Assembly (NCBI GenBank): GCA_900769115.1
Contig: CAAGFJ010000102.1
Location: 1-64,000 of the forward strand
Source of the DNA: Lachnospiraceae bacterium
Lineage (GTDB): Bacteria; Bacillota; Clostridia; Lachnospirales; Lachnospiraceae
Direction of reading: 5' to 3'
Length of the DNA: 64,000 bases
Both the position numbers and the translations under genes were made by a program. This document shows positions 7,130-17,059 of the stretch, piece after piece (the first letter of the stretch is position 1; the number at the start of each line of letters is the position of its first letter). The notes beneath the pieces were generated by a model. The model saw only the letters and a list, made by a program, of their open reading frames with translations, had not been told where the DNA came from and made no database searches.

Positions 7130-8326
7130 ATGTTAACAGGAAAGACGGTTGTGTTAGGAGTGACAGGCTCCATAGCGGCATATAAGATAGCGAATCTTGC
7201 AAGTATGTTAGTGAAGCTGCATGCAGATGTGCATGTCATCATGACACAGAATGCAACGAATTTTATTAATCCGATTACGTTTGAGACTTTAACTTCCAAT
7301 AAGTGTTTAGTCGATACGTTTGATCGGAATTTTCAATTTAATGTGGAACATGTAGCACTGGCAAAGAGGGCAGATATTTTTATGGTGGCTCCGGCAAGCG
7401 CCAATGTGATCGGGAAGATTGCGAATGGCATTGCGGATGATATGCTGACAACAACGATCATGGCATGCAAAGCACCGAAGTATATTGCTCCGGCAATGAA
7501 TACGAATATGTTCGAGAATGCGATTGTGCAGGATAATATGGAGAAGCTGAAGCGGTTTGGATATGGTATTATCGTTCCGGCAACGGGGTATCTCGCATGT
7601 GGAGATACCGGAGCAGGTAAGCTGCCGTCAGAAGAGGTACTGTTGTCCTACATTCTCAAAGAACTGCATTACGAGAAGGATATGCAGGGTAAGAAGGTGT
7701 TAGTTACAGCAGGACCGACCATGGAGGCGATGGATCCGGTTCGTTTTATATCGAATCATTCAACCGGTAAGATGGGATATGCCATTGCAAGATGTGCGAT
7801 GGAGCGGGGAGCAGAGGTTACGCTGATCACAGGACAGACTGCAATTGAGAAGCCCCCATTTGTGAAAGTGATTCCGGTTGTCAGTGCGGCAGATATGTTT
7901 GAGGCAGTGAAAGAGCATTATGTGGATATGGATTATATTGTGAAGGCAGCCGCAGTTGCAGATTATACCCCGGAACATGTTGCAACGGATAAGATGAAGA
8001 AGAGTGATGCGGATATGTCCGTTTCTTTAGTTCGGACTGTGGATATTCTGAAGTATATCGGAGAACACAGAAAGCCGGGACAGGTGATCTGCGGATTTGC
8101 CATGGAGACGAAGGATCTCCTTGAGAATGCAACGAAGAAGCTGACCTCGAAGAATGTGGATATGATCGCTGCGAATAATCTGAAGGTTGCAGGTGCGGGA
8201 TTTGGAACCGATACGAATGTGATCACGCTGATCAGGAAGGATGGGACGAAGGAGCTTCCAATCCTCTCCAAAGAAGAAGCGGCAAAGGTTATCTTAGATG
8301 AGATGATGGAGCTGGGTCAGCGGTAA
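7130..8326 (+). CDS. coaBC: Bifunctional phosphopantothenoylcysteine decarboxylase/synthetase
   Basis: A 398-residue CoaBC. The N-terminal flavoprotein (CoaC) half shows the catalytic His in NVEHVALAKRA, the substrate clamp PAMNTNMF and the active-site Cys in GYLACGDTGAGKLP. The C-terminal CoaB half begins near KKVLVTAGPTMEAMDPVRF and contains NHSTGKMG and AAAVADY. It makes 4'-phosphopantetheine from phosphopantothenate in coenzyme A synthesis. The start at 7130 is chosen because GGAGGAAG lies just upstream; an in-frame ATG at 7067 falls in the terminator hairpin. Confidence 0.95.
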   Translation: MLTGKTVVLGVTGSIAAYKIANLASMLVKLHADVHVIMTQNATNFINPITFETLTSNKCLVDTFDRNFQFNVEHVALAKRADIFMVAPASANVIGKIANGIADDMLTTTIMACKAPKYIAPAMNTNMFENAIVQDNMEKLKRFGYGIIVPATGYLACGDTGAGKLPSEEVLLSYILKELHYEKDMQGKKVLVTAGPTMEAMDPVRFISNHSTGKMGYAIARCAMERGAEVTLITGQTAIEKPPFVKVIPVVSAADMFEAVKEHYVDMDYIVKAAAVADYTPEHVATDKMKKSDADMSVSLVRTVDILKYIGEHRKPGQVICGFAMETKDLLENATKKLTSKNVDMIAANNLKVAGAGFGTDTNVITLIRKDGTKELPILSKEEAAKVILDEMMELGQR

Positions 8327-8446
8327 TATACAGAGTATGTGTATATGCCACCGTCTGATGGATTGCAGGCTGCATGGAAGCCTGTGTACTAGCTGTACTT
8401 ATATTATAGGAATCATATAGAACAGAATGAAAGGATATATATCATC

Positions 8447-9253
8447 ATGAAGAAAATGATCATTTTGGATCTTGATGGAACACTGACGAATAGTAAGAAG
8501 GAGATTACACCGAAGACGTTAGAAGCATTGTTGGATGCACAGGAACGGGGTGTGATCGTCACATTGGCATCCGGTCGGCCAACATACGGCATAAAAGGAG
8601 TATCGGATGCGTTACAGCTAGAACGTTTTGGTGGATATATTCTAAGCTTTAATGGTGCAAGAGTTATGAATGTGAAGACGAAAGAAGTTGTCTATCAGCA
8701 GAAGTTTCCATTAGAATATATCCGTCCGTTGTATGAATATGCAGTGGAACATGATATGGGTCTTGTGACGTATGAACAGGATAAGGTGGTGACAGGAACC
8801 CGTATTGATGAATATATGCAGAAGGAAGCAGATATTAACCATATGAATTTAACTACGGTTAATAATTTTCCGGAGTATGTAGACTTTGATGTGAATAAAT
8901 GCCTGTTCACGGCGGCTGTAGATGTGGCACCACAATGGGAGAAAGAGTTGGTAGAACGATATGGAGATGTGTTAAGCATATACCGGTCTGAACCGTTCTT
9001 TATTGAGGTTATGCCACAGGGAATAGATAAAGCGGCATCGTTAGCCCGTTTATTCGAGATTATAGGAATGGATAAAGAAGATGCAGTTGCGTGCGGAGAT
9101 GGTTTTAACGACCAGTCTATGATAGAATACGCAGGTGTTGGGGTGGCAATGGCAAATGCACAGGAACGTGTCAAGGAAACGGCTGATTATGTAACCGTAC
9201 ATTCTAACGATGAAGATGGATTAGTGGAAGTGATCAACAAATATTTCAAATAG
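8447..9253 (+). CDS. Cof-type HAD hydrolase
   Basis: A 268-residue haloacid-dehalogenase phosphatase with motif I DLDGTL (residues 7-12), motif II LASGRP, the Lys of motif III in DKAASL and motif [11 protein letters not shown]. The cap domain in the middle is the C2B type of Cof proteins, which act on sugar phosphates, nucleotides or FMN. It is 14 nt upstream of xpt, so a role in nucleotide turnover is possible but not shown. Confidence 0.9.
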   Translation: MKKMIILDLDGTLTNSKKEITPKTLEALLDAQERGVIVTLASGRPTYGIKGVSDALQLERFGGYILSFNGARVMNVKTKEVVYQQKFPLEYIRPLYEYAVEHDMGLVTYEQDKVVTGTRIDEYMQKEADINHMNLTTVNNFPEYVDFDVNKCLFTAAVDVAPQWEKELVERYGDVLSIYRSEPFFIEVMPQGIDKAASLARLFEIIGMDKEDAVACGDGFNDQSMIEYAGVGVAMANAQERVKETADYVTVHSNDEDGLVEVINKYFK

Positions 9254-9267
9254 AGAGAGGAAGAAGT

Positions 9268-9849
9268 ATGAAAGCATTAGAAGACAGAATCAGAAAAGAT
9301 GGTATTGTGAAATCGGGTAATGTATTAAAGGTAGACAGCTTCCTGAATCATCAGATGGACGTGAATCTCTTTGCACAGATGGGAGAGGAATGGAAACGTC
9401 TCTTTGCAGATCAGAAGATTGATAAGATTCTTACCATTGAAGCTTCCGGAATCGGGATTGCCTGTGTGGTAGCACAGCATTTTGGTGTGCCGGTCGTGTT
9501 TGCCAAGAAAGCACAGAGTGTCAATATTGATGGCGATGTATACGCAACAAAGGTAGAGTCATTTACAAAGAAGAGAGTCTATGATGTGATCGTATCTAAG
9601 AAGTATTTGAAGCCGGGTGAGAAGATCTTAATTATTGATGATTTTCTTGCCAATGGATGTGCCGTTGCAGGTCTGATCGACCTCATACAGAATGCCGGTG
9701 CAGAAGTAGTCGGTGTGGGTATTGCGATTGAGAAAGGCTTCCAGGTGGGCGGTAAGAATATCCGCGAGCAGGGAATCCGGTTAGAGTCATTAGCAATTGT
9801 AGAATCCATGAATGATGAGACGGGAGAGATTGTGTTCCGCGAGCAGTAA
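9268..9849 (+). CDS. xpt: Xanthine phosphoribosyltransferase
   Basis: 193 residues, the usual length of Xpt. The PRPP-binding motif is [14 protein letters not shown], and the opening [12 protein letters not shown], the IEASGIG segment and [10 protein letters not shown] match the family. It converts xanthine and PRPP to XMP. A purine riboswitch often precedes xpt in Firmicutes, but the 14-nt gap to the HAD gene leaves no room for one. pbuX follows. Confidence 0.93.
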   Translation: MKALEDRIRKDGIVKSGNVLKVDSFLNHQMDVNLFAQMGEEWKRLFADQKIDKILTIEASGIGIACVVAQHFGVPVVFAKKAQSVNIDGDVYATKVESFTKKRVYDVIVSKKYLKPGEKILIIDDFLANGCAVAGLIDLIQNAGAEVVGVGIAIEKGFQVGGKNIREQGIRLESLAIVESMNDETGEIVFREQ

Positions 9850-9968
9850 TGAAGGATGATCCGGCAGATTATGGGATGAGCCGGGTATGGGAATCAGATA
9901 AGTGTAGCAGTTTTTTGAGAAGAATGTGGGAATGGGGAATAATAAGAGAAAGAATAGGATTATAAGAC

Positions 9969-11309
9969 ATGAAAGAGAAGACAAATCAGACACCTGCAAG
10001 TATTGATAACATTTACCGGTTAGAGGGACGCGTGCCGGTCGCAAGTGCGATTCCATTCGGATTGCAGCATATCTTGGCGATGTTTGTGGCTAATATTGCT
10101 CCGGTTATGATCGTGGCAGGCGTGTGTGGTATGGAGAGTAAACAGATTGCGATGCTGATCCAATGTGCCATGATCATTGCGGGAATCGGAACGATCATTC
10201 AGTTGTATCCGGTGTGGAGAATTGGTTCCGGATTGCCGATCGTAATGGGAATCAGTTTTACATTCGTATCCATTTTTTGCTTTATTGGTGCGCAGTATGG
10301 ATATGGTGCAGTCGTAGGTGCTGTGATCGTAGGAGGTGTGATCGAGGGAACGCTTGGTCTGCTTGCCAAGTATTGGCGTAAGCTGGTATCTCCGATTGTG
10401 GCGGCATCCGTGGTAACTGCAATTGGATTTTCCTTATTGAATGTAGGCGCAACGTCCTTTGGTGGTGGAAGTGGAGCAGAGGATTTTGGTTCCGCAAAGA
10501 ATCTGATTCTTGGAACGATTACCTTAGTGGTATGTCTTGTGTTTAATATTGTGGCAAAGAAGCATTATAAGCAGTTATCCGTTCTTGCCGGTTTGGTTGT
10601 CGGATATCTGGTTGCCATTCCAATGGGAAAGGTTGATTTTTCTGGATTTGCAGATTGTGGAATTGTGTCAGTGCCACATTTCATGCCATTTAAGCCGGAG
10701 TTTAATATCAGTGCGATCGTATCGGTTACGATGATCTTCTTGGTGTCTGCCACAGAGACGATCGGTGATACATCAGCCGTAGCGGCATCCGGATTAGGCA
10801 GAGAGGTGACAGAGAAAGAGATTAGTGGTTCGATTGCCTGTGATGGATTTATCAGTGCGTTATCCGGTCTGTTTGGCTGTATGCCGATCACATCCTTCAG
10901 CCAGAATGTTGGTCTGGTTGCCATGACGAAAGTAGTGAACCGTTTTACAATCTTAATGGGTGCGATCATTATGATCATTGCCGGATTCGTTCCGGCGGTC
11001 GGTACAGCACTTGCAACGTTACCGGATGCGGTACTTGGTGGTTGTACGATCATGATGTTTGGTAACATTGTGGTGTCCGGAATCCAGATGATCGAGAAAT
11101 GCGGATTCTCTCACCGGAATACCGTGATCGTGGCACTTTCGTTAAGTATTGGATTGGGATTTACGACAGTACCGGAGATCTTTGCTATCTTCCCGGAGAT
11201 TATCCGGCAGATCTTCGCTGAGAACTGTGTTGCAGTCGTATTCTTAGTAGCGATTATCGCAAATCTGATCCTGCCAAAGGATAAGGAAACAGTGACAGAA
11301 CAGGCATAA
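9969..11309 (+). CDS. pbuX: Xanthine/uracil permease (NCS2 family)
   Basis: A 446-residue polytopic membrane protein of the nucleobase:cation symporter-2 family. [18 protein letters not shown] at the N-terminus, the QNVGLVAMT helix and the ETIGDTSAV motif are characteristic. It lies after xpt and is expected to import xanthine for it. The 119-nt gap between the two has no recognised regulatory element. Ribosome binding before the ATG is weak (AGGA, 13 nt away). Confidence 0.9.
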   Translation: MKEKTNQTPASIDNIYRLEGRVPVASAIPFGLQHILAMFVANIAPVMIVAGVCGMESKQIAMLIQCAMIIAGIGTIIQLYPVWRIGSGLPIVMGISFTFVSIFCFIGAQYGYGAVVGAVIVGGVIEGTLGLLAKYWRKLVSPIVAASVVTAIGFSLLNVGATSFGGGSGAEDFGSAKNLILGTITLVVCLVFNIVAKKHYKQLSVLAGLVVGYLVAIPMGKVDFSGFADCGIVSVPHFMPFKPEFNISAIVSVTMIFLVSATETIGDTSAVAASGLGREVTEKEISGSIACDGFISALSGLFGCMPITSFSQNVGLVAMTKVVNRFTILMGAIIMIIAGFVPAVGTALATLPDAVLGGCTIMMFGNIVVSGIQMIEKCGFSHRNTVIVALSLSIGLGFTTVPEIFAIFPEIIRQIFAENCVAVVFLVAIIANLILPKDKETVTEQA

Positions 11310-11322
11310 GGTGGTATGTGTT

Positions 11323-11592
11323 ATGGTAATTCGTAAACACTATTATGTGGATGGCAGAGTCCAGGGCGTTGGATTCCGGTACCGTGCCTATTATGTGGCA
11401 CAGAACTATGGACTCACGGGATATGCCATTAATTTAGATGATGGACGGGTGGAACTGGAAGTGCAGGGAGAGCAGGCGTTAGTGGATTCCTTCCTTGACA
11501 AAGTAGAAGAAGGACATTTCATACGCATTGATTCTTTTGAAGCACGGAGTATACCGGTCAATCCCGGCGATAATCAATTCTATATTGATTGA
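11323..11592 (+). CDS. acyP: Acylphosphatase
   Basis: An 89-residue acylphosphatase with the active-site loop and Arg in [10 protein letters not shown] and the catalytic Asn in [13 protein letters not shown]. It hydrolyses acyl phosphates. An in-frame GTG at 11311 is possible, but AAGGTGG at 11308-11314 places the start at the ATG at 11323. It follows pbuX by 13 nt. Confidence 0.92.
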   Translation: MVIRKHYYVDGRVQGVGFRYRAYYVAQNYGLTGYAINLDDGRVELEVQGEQALVDSFLDKVEEGHFIRIDSFEARSIPVNPGDNQFYID

Positions 11593-11606
11593 AAGGAGCA
11601 TGAATT

Positions 11607-12044
11607 ATGCAATTAGAAACATTACAAAAGGACATGATTGCCGCTATGAAGGCACATGACAAGCAAAGAAAGGATGCTATTTCCTCTTTGATCTCAGCAA
11701 TCAAGAAGGTTGCTATTGATGAGGGACATCGCGAGGATATCAAGGAGGATCTCGTAGACCGCGTAATTCTCAAGGAGTTAAAGACAGTAAAGGAGCAGAT
11801 TGACAGCTGCCCGGCTGATCGTACCGATCTGAAAGAAGAGTACCAGTTACGTTATGATGTGATCAACGAGTATGCACCTTCACTTATGAGTGCAGAAGAG
11901 GTAAAAGCATTTATCGAGCAGAAGTTTGCAGATGTGGTGGCATCTAAGAACAAGGGAATGATTATGAAGAACGTGATGCCGGAATTGAAAGGCAAAGCAG
12001 ACGGCAAGGTCATCAACGAAGTAGTTGGCGAGCTTTGTAAATAA
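11607..12044 (+). CDS. GatB/YqeY domain protein
   Basis: A 145-residue all-helical YqeY protein, related to the tail domain of the GatB amidotransferase subunit. LQKDMIAAMKAHDKQRKDA and the C-terminal NVMPELKGKADGKVINEVV are typical. Its molecular function is unresolved in general; a role with tRNA is presumed. The 3' end overlaps by 32 bp the 3' end of the convergent flippase gene. Confidence 0.88.
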   Translation: MQLETLQKDMIAAMKAHDKQRKDAISSLISAIKKVAIDEGHREDIKEDLVDRVILKELKTVKEQIDSCPADRTDLKEEYQLRYDVINEYAPSLMSAEEVKAFIEQKFADVVASKNKGMIMKNVMPELKGKADGKVINEVVGELCK

Positions 12045-13557
12045 GTGAGGTACATGCATAGAGTCCGATGACCAGACACAGGGTCAGTGTACCTGGAATG
12101 TCCGGGAGGGTGGTAAGCAGCCGGCGGTAGAACAGGTAGTTTGCAGCACCGAGCAGAATGAATGATATACAGGGAAAGAAGATGTCACGCAAGAAGGATA
12201 ATTCAAACGTGACATTTTTTTGTAAGCGGAGCATGCAGGCGAGAGTCAGTACAACATAGCTTACAAACAAGCCGGATACATAGCCGAAGATACCAATCTT
12301 AGGAACAAGAATGAGAATGAAACCGATCCGGATCACGGTTGCCAATACGGTCAGGAGCAGATTGTATGTGCTAAGTCCTAATCCGTTTAAGATGCTTGCC
12401 AGGGTAGTGGCAAGGTAGATAAAAGGACAGAGCAGAGAAAGCTGGTACAGATAGATACCGGCTTTTTTGTTTGCAAAGAAAGCAATTCCAATGTCTGGGC
12501 CATAGATAAAGAATACAATGGTGGAAAAGATGCCGATTAACAGACAGAATTGCAGACTTTTCTTACATAAGTTTGACAGGTATGTCTGGTCTAAGGAAGA
12601 ATTGGCAGAGGATACGGCGGGCAACAGCATGGTGGACAGGGAATTGGTGATAGTAGATGGAAACATGATGAACGGAAATGCCATGCCGGTGAAGATACCA
12701 TATACCTCTAAGCTGGTCGTAGAGTTGTGATAATAGGAAAGTAATACACTTGGAATCAGAATGGATTCGATACTCTGCAGAGCGGTCAGTGCTAAACGGT
12801 TGGTCGTAAGAGGAATGGAATCGGTCAGGAAGATACGGAATATCTGCCGCTTATGAATTGGCTGACAGCAATGGAGCATGGGATTGGTATGCATGTGATG
12901 CAACAGGGCGGCCACGGAATACACAAAGGCGGTTACTTCGCCGATCACAATACCGATCACGGCAAAGGATGCATCATAGGAACTCCGTGCACAGACAAAG
13001 GTGGCAGCAAGATAAAGCCCTCCTACTTTGGCAGACTGTTCCAAAAAGTCAGAGAACCCATGTACGCCGGATTGTTTTAATCCCAGAAAATACCCGTGAA
13101 TGGCACCCTTCATCGCCATAAATGGAATTCCCAATACGAGAATGCGCAGGCAGGGAGAACAGCCGGAAGCATGCAGAACACGGATGCATAGAAAATCTGC
13201 ATTCCGGTATATAATAGAAGAAGCGGCAAGTGCTAAGAACAGATTCCATATAAAGCAGGTCTGAAAGAAACGCCAGGCGGTAGAATGATTACCGCGTCTG
13301 GTATATTCCGATACCAATTTGGTAAGGGCAAGTTCATTGCCGCAGGTAGTAAAGGAGAATGCAACCAGATAGATCGGAAAAATGAGTTGATAGATTCCGA
13401 GTTCTTTCGCACCGATTAAATGACTTAAGAATATTCTATTATAAAACCCAATGATACGGGTAGCCAGTCCGGTCAGGGTCAGGATCAGAGTGCCCTTGAT
13501 CACCAGATTGTGTTGTAGAAGCTGAAGTAATTGGCTATGAAGTCGTTTCGGATTCAT
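12013..13557 (-). CDS. SpoVB/MurJ-like polysaccharide flippase
   Basis: A 514-residue integral membrane protein with about 14 hydrophobic helices, of the MOP superfamily. The N-terminus (GTLILTLTGLATRIIGFYNR) and GIYQLIFPIYLVAFSF match the stage V sporulation protein B branch. Members move lipid-linked sugar precursors across the membrane. It is the only gene on the minus strand, has a good ribosome binding site (AAGGGGAAGG) and is divergent from iscR. Whether it serves sporulation or envelope synthesis cannot be told from this window. Confidence 0.85.
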   Translation of the reverse strand: MNPKRLHSQLLQLLQHNLVIKGTLILTLTGLATRIIGFYNRIFLSHLIGAKELGIYQLIFPIYLVAFSFTTCGNELALTKLVSEYTRRGNHSTAWRFFQTCFIWNLFLALAASSIIYRNADFLCIRVLHASGCSPCLRILVLGIPFMAMKGAIHGYFLGLKQSGVHGFSDFLEQSAKVGGLYLAATFVCARSSYDASFAVIGIVIGEVTAFVYSVAALLHHMHTNPMLHCCQPIHKRQIFRIFLTDSIPLTTNRLALTALQSIESILIPSVLLSYYHNSTTSLEVYGIFTGMAFPFIMFPSTITNSLSTMLLPAVSSANSSLDQTYLSNLCKKSLQFCLLIGIFSTIVFFIYGPDIGIAFFANKKAGIYLYQLSLLCPFIYLATTLASILNGLGLSTYNLLLTVLATVIRIGFILILVPKIGIFGYVSGLFVSYVVLTLACMLRLQKNVTFELSFLRDIFFPCISFILLGAANYLFYRRLLTTLPDIPGTLTLCLVIGLYACTSLIYKARQLLR

Positions 13558-13649
13558 GGACCTTCCCCTTATTTTGTTCCCAGTTGTCGAAAGGGCACCG
13601 GGTTATTGATACCATATGCGAATTTTTTGTGATTATGTCAAGATTTTTC

Positions 13650-13678
13650 TTGACAGTAAAATCAAACACTGATATATT
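13650..13678 (+). promoter_or_regulatory. Promoter of the iscR-nifS-nifU-mnmA operon
   Basis: TTGACA at 13650-13655, 17-bp spacer, TATATT at 13673-13678. The sequence is close to the sigma-A consensus and lies 48 bp upstream of iscR. Confidence 0.8.
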
Positions 13679-13691
13679 AGCAGTGTAATAT

Positions 13692-13708
13692 CCGACTATT
13701 TTAGTGGG
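13692..13708. promoter_or_regulatory. Rrf2/IscR-type operator candidate
   Basis: CCGACTATTTTAGTGGG is a 17-bp dyad with arms CC-ACTA and TAGT-GG (6 of 7 positions paired, the centre excluded). It lies just after the expected transcription start, where a bound Rrf2 protein would block the operon it heads. Confidence 0.6.
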
Positions 13709-13725
13709 AATTGAGGTGGTGAAAG

Positions 13726-14181
13726 ATGAAGTTATCCACAAAAGGACGATATGGACTACGTGCCATGATCGATCTTGCGGATTATTCCGAAGAGATGCCG
13801 CAATCGATTGCCTGTATAGCAGCAAGACAATCTATTTCCGACAGCTATTTAGAGCAGTTGATGGCGAAGCTGAAGAAGGCAGGTTTGATCACCAGCATTC
13901 GTGGAGCACAGGGTGGTTATGTATTGGCAAAGCCGAGTAAGGAGATCAGTGTAGGAGATATCCTGCGGGCGTTAGAGGATCTGTCACCAGTCAACTGTGT
14001 AGGACTTAAGGGAGAGCAGGCATGTGGTGGAAGTGATACCTGTGTGACCCGGAACGTCTGGAAGCGCATTGATGACAGTATACAGCATGCGGTGGATTCG
14101 ATCTTTTTGAATGAATTAGTCGAAGACAATCGGGCAATGCGTAAGAAGTGTGGCAATGTGAATGTTGAATGTGATTTGTAA
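13726..14181 (+). CDS. iscR: Rrf2 family iron-sulfur-sensing regulator (IscR-like)
   Basis: A 151-residue Rrf2 protein: winged helix with MKLSTKGRYGLRAMIDLA and the recognition helix region SISDSYLEQLMAKLKKAGL, wing IRGAQGGYVLAKP, then three Cys in VNCVGLKGEQACGGSDTC that could bind a 2Fe-2S cluster as in IscR. It heads an operon with nifS, nifU and mnmA, which points to feedback control of cluster assembly through the dyad in its own leader. Confidence 0.88.
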   Translation: MKLSTKGRYGLRAMIDLADYSEEMPQSIACIAARQSISDSYLEQLMAKLKKAGLITSIRGAQGGYVLAKPSKEISVGDILRALEDLSPVNCVGLKGEQACGGSDTCVTRNVWKRIDDSIQHAVDSIFLNELVEDNRAMRKKCGNVNVECDL

Positions 14182-14190
14182 GGGAGAATA

Positions 14191-14210
14191 ACCCTCGGCA
14201 AATGCCGGGT
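14191..14210 (+). other. Hairpin between iscR and nifS
   Basis: CGGCA (14196-14200) pairs with TGCCG (14203-14207), extended by CC/GG with one bulge. There is no T tract. It may act in mRNA processing or differential expression of iscR and nifS. Confidence 0.4.
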
Positions 14211-14242
14211 ATATCAAAATATATAGAAAGAAGGACATAACA

Positions 14243-15430
14243 ATGGAAGAAAAGAGATTTATCTATTTGGATCATGCGGCAACAACGGCAGCAAGACCGG
14301 AAGTTGTGGAGGCGATGCTTCCATACTTTACAGAGAAGTTTGGCAATCCATCGAGTGTATATACATTTTCTCAGCAGAACAAGGCGGTGATCACACAGTG
14401 TCGTGATGTGATCGCCAACAGCCTGAATGCAAAGAGTAACGAGATTTATTTTACAGCAGGTGGTTCTGAGTCAGATAACTGGGCTTTGAAAGCAACTGCA
14501 GAGGCATATGCTTCTAAGGGCAAGCATATTATCACGACAAAGATTGAGCATCATGCGATTCTGCATACAGCACAGTATTTGGAACAGCGTGGCTTTGAGG
14601 TAACTTACTTAGATGTAGATGAGAATGGTCTGGTTAAGCTTGATCAGTTGAAGGCTGCCATTCGTCCGGACACCATATTGATCTCTGTCATGTTTGCAAA
14701 TAATGAGATCGGAACAATTGAACCGATCAAAGAGATTGGCGAGATTGCACATGAGCACGGAATCATTTTCCATACAGATGCCGTACAGGCATATGGTCAG
14801 GTTCCGATTGATGTAGATGAGTATCATATTGATATGTTAAGTGCCAGTGGACATAAGTTAAATGGTCCTAAGGGAATTGGATTCTTATACATCCGTACCG
14901 GCCTTAAGTTAAGAAGCTTTGTACATGGTGGAGCACAGGAACGCTCAAGACGTGCCGGAACAGAGAATGTAACCGGAATCGTGGGTCTGGCAAAAGCAGT
15001 TGAGATCGCATTTGCTACAATGGAAGAGAGAACGAAGAAGGAGACTGCTATGAGGGATCATCTGATCGACCGGTTATTGGCAGAGGTTCCGTATGCAAGA
15101 CTGAATGGACATCGCACGAAGAGACTTCCGAATAATGTGAATATCAGCTTCCAGTTCATTGAAGGCGAGTCTATGCTCATTATGTTAGATATGAAGGGAA
15201 TCTGTGCATCATCCGGTTCGGCATGTACATCTGGTTCGTTAGATCCGTCCCATGTATTGCTTGCAATCGGTCTGCCACATGAGATCGCACATGGTTCTTT
15301 GCGTATGACGTTAGGTGAAGAGAATACGATGGAAGAGATGGATTATGTAGCAGATCAGATCAAAGAGATCGTAACAAAACTGCGTGCAATGTCACCATTA
15401 TATGAGGACTTTGTAAAGAAGAATAAATAA
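14243..15430 (+). CDS. nifS: Cysteine desulfurase
   Basis: A 395-residue class V PLP enzyme. The PLP Lys lies in SGHKLNGPKGIGF, His-containing IEHHAIL and the dyad residues DAVQAYGQ are present, and the persulfide Cys is in GSACTSGSLDPSHVL. The GSACTSGS loop is the NifS/IscS long-loop type. It supplies sulfur to the NifU-like scaffold and the MnmA thiouridylase encoded next to it. Confidence 0.95.
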   Translation: MEEKRFIYLDHAATTAARPEVVEAMLPYFTEKFGNPSSVYTFSQQNKAVITQCRDVIANSLNAKSNEIYFTAGGSESDNWALKATAEAYASKGKHIITTKIEHHAILHTAQYLEQRGFEVTYLDVDENGLVKLDQLKAAIRPDTILISVMFANNEIGTIEPIKEIGEIAHEHGIIFHTDAVQAYGQVPIDVDEYHIDMLSASGHKLNGPKGIGFLYIRTGLKLRSFVHGGAQERSRRAGTENVTGIVGLAKAVEIAFATMEERTKKETAMRDHLIDRLLAEVPYARLNGHRTKRLPNNVNISFQFIEGESMLIMLDMKGICASSGSACTSGSLDPSHVLLAIGLPHEIAHGSLRMTLGEENTMEEMDYVADQIKEIVTKLRAMSPLYEDFVKKNK

Positions 15431-15458
15431 TGACAGAATATGAAATGGAGGAATTGTT

Positions 15459-15896
15459 ATGTACAGTGAGAAAGTAATGGATCATTTTACTAACCCGAGA
15501 AATATGGGAGAGATAGAGAATGCAAGTGGTGTCGGAACCGTAGGTAATGCAAAGTGCGGTGACATTATGAGAATCTATTTTGATATTGATGAGAACCAGA
15601 TCATCCGGGATGTGAAGTTCAAGACGTTCGGATGTGGTGCTGCGGTTGCAACCAGTTCTATGGCAACTGAACTTGTGAAGGGCAAGAGCATATACGAGGC
15701 ATTAGAGGTTACGAATAAGGCGGTTATGGAAGCATTAGACGGACTTCCACCGGTAAAGGTGCACTGTTCTTTGCTGGCAGAGGAAGCCATTCATGCAGCA
15801 CTCTGGGATTACTGTGAGAAGAATGGGATTAAGATCGAGGGCTTATCGAAGCCGAAGAATGATATCAGTGAAGGGGAAGAAGAAGAGGAGTATTAA
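15459..15896 (+). CDS. nifU: NifU/IscU-like iron-sulfur scaffold protein
   Basis: A 145-residue scaffold with the three conserved Cys in GNAKCGDIM, FKTFGCGAAVA and VKVHCSLLAEEA, and the usual start YSEKVMDHFTNPRN. The C-terminal tail is acidic (SEGEEEEEY) and lacks the extra domains of full-length nitrogen-fixation NifU. It lies 28 nt after nifS and 6 nt before mnmA. Confidence 0.94.
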   Translation: MYSEKVMDHFTNPRNMGEIENASGVGTVGNAKCGDIMRIYFDIDENQIIRDVKFKTFGCGAAVATSSMATELVKGKSIYEALEVTNKAVMEALDGLPPVKVHCSLLAEEAIHAALWDYCEKNGIKIEGLSKPKNDISEGEEEEEY

Positions 15897-15902
15897 ACTG
15901 AT

Positions 15903-16988
15903 ATGAAGAAAAAAGTTGCAGTTGGCATGTCGGGAGGAGTGGATTCTTCGGTAGCAGCCTATCTGTTAAAGGAACAGGGATACGATGTGATTGGTGTAAC
16001 GATGCAGATCTGGCAGGATGAAGATCCGCTTGCACAGGCAGAAAATGGTGGCTGTTGCGGATTGTCTGCTGTAGATGATGCCAGACGGGTTGCTGACCGG
16101 CTGGGCATTCCGTATTATGTACTCAATTTCAAGCGTGAATTCAAAGAGAATGTGATTGACTATTTTATGGATGAATATATGCATGCGAGAACGCCGAATC
16201 CGTGTATTGCATGTAACCGCTATGTGAAATGGGAAGCATTGCTGAATCGTGCCAGAGAGTTAGGCTGTGATTATATTGCAACCGGACATTATGCACGGGT
16301 GGTACAGCTTGATAACGGAAGATATGCTTTGAAGAAGTCAGCAACAGACCGGAAGGATCAGACGTATGCATTGTATAACCTGACACAGGAACAGCTGGCA
16401 CATACCCTGATGCCGGTTGGTGAGTATGAGAAGGAGCAGATTCGTGAGATTGCGACTAAGATCGGATTGTTGATCGCCAATAAGCCGGACAGTCAGGAGA
16501 TCTGTTTCATTCCGGATAATGATTATGCAGGTTATATTGAGAGAGAGTCCGGTAAGACATTTCCAAAAGGAAATTTTGTAGACTTAGAAGGTAATATACT
16601 TGGTACGCATAAAGGCATTATCCATTATACGATCGGACAGCGGAAGGGACTTGGTCTTTCTATGGGAAGTCCGGTATTTGTGGTGGATATCCGTCCGGAG
16701 ACGAATGAGGTTGTGATTGGAAGTAATTTAGATACCTTTCATGACAGCCTGTATGCGGGTAAGGTGAATCTGATGTCGGTTGATGCATTAGAAGGAGAAA
16801 GGGAAGTGGTTGCGAAGATCCGTTATTCCCATAAAGGAGCACCTTGCCGGATCAGGATGGTGGATGAGGATACGGTGCTTTGCAAGTTTGAAGAACCGGT
16901 ACGGGCCATCACACCGGGACAAGCCGTTGTGTTCTATGATGGAGACATTGTGCTTGGGGGTGCAGTCATCGACCGGGTTGCAGAATAA
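15903..16988 (+). CDS. mnmA: tRNA-specific 2-thiouridylase
   Basis: A 361-residue MnmA with the ATP-pyrophosphatase loop [15 protein letters not shown], the catalytic Cys in NPCIACN, the second Cys in QEICFIPD and the Q-T-Y-A-L segment [14 protein letters not shown]. It puts sulfur on U34 of Lys, Glu and Gln tRNAs using persulfide from a desulfurase, which explains its place behind nifS. Confidence 0.95.
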   Translation: MKKKVAVGMSGGVDSSVAAYLLKEQGYDVIGVTMQIWQDEDPLAQAENGGCCGLSAVDDARRVADRLGIPYYVLNFKREFKENVIDYFMDEYMHARTPNPCIACNRYVKWEALLNRARELGCDYIATGHYARVVQLDNGRYALKKSATDRKDQTYALYNLTQEQLAHTLMPVGEYEKEQIREIATKIGLLIANKPDSQEICFIPDNDYAGYIERESGKTFPKGNFVDLEGNILGTHKGIIHYTIGQRKGLGLSMGSPVFVVDIRPETNEVVIGSNLDTFHDSLYAGKVNLMSVDALEGEREVVAKIRYSHKGAPCRIRMVDEDTVLCKFEEPVRAITPGQAVVFYDGDIVLGGAVIDRVAE

Positions 16989-16993
16989 TGGAT

Positions 16994-17021
16994 TTGCATT
17001 TTATGATAAGTGCGTTATAAT
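16994..17021 (+). promoter_or_regulatory. Promoter of the COG0523 GTPase operon
   Basis: TTGCAT at 16994-16999, 16-bp spacer, TATAAT at 17016-17021. A perfect palindrome TTATAATTATAA (17015-17026) covers the -10 and could be a metalloregulator site or chance AT symmetry. Confidence 0.6.
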
Positions 17022-17059
17022 TATAAGATACGATTGTCAGTGAATTAGGAGGCGTTAAT

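Noticed and set aside
8366..8384. Terminator after coaBC
   Set aside because: CAGGCT/AGCCTG gives only six pairs and no T tract follows.
9150..9268. Purine riboswitch before xpt
   Set aside because: xpt starts 14 nt after the HAD gene and no riboswitch core is visible there or in the 119-nt gap before pbuX.
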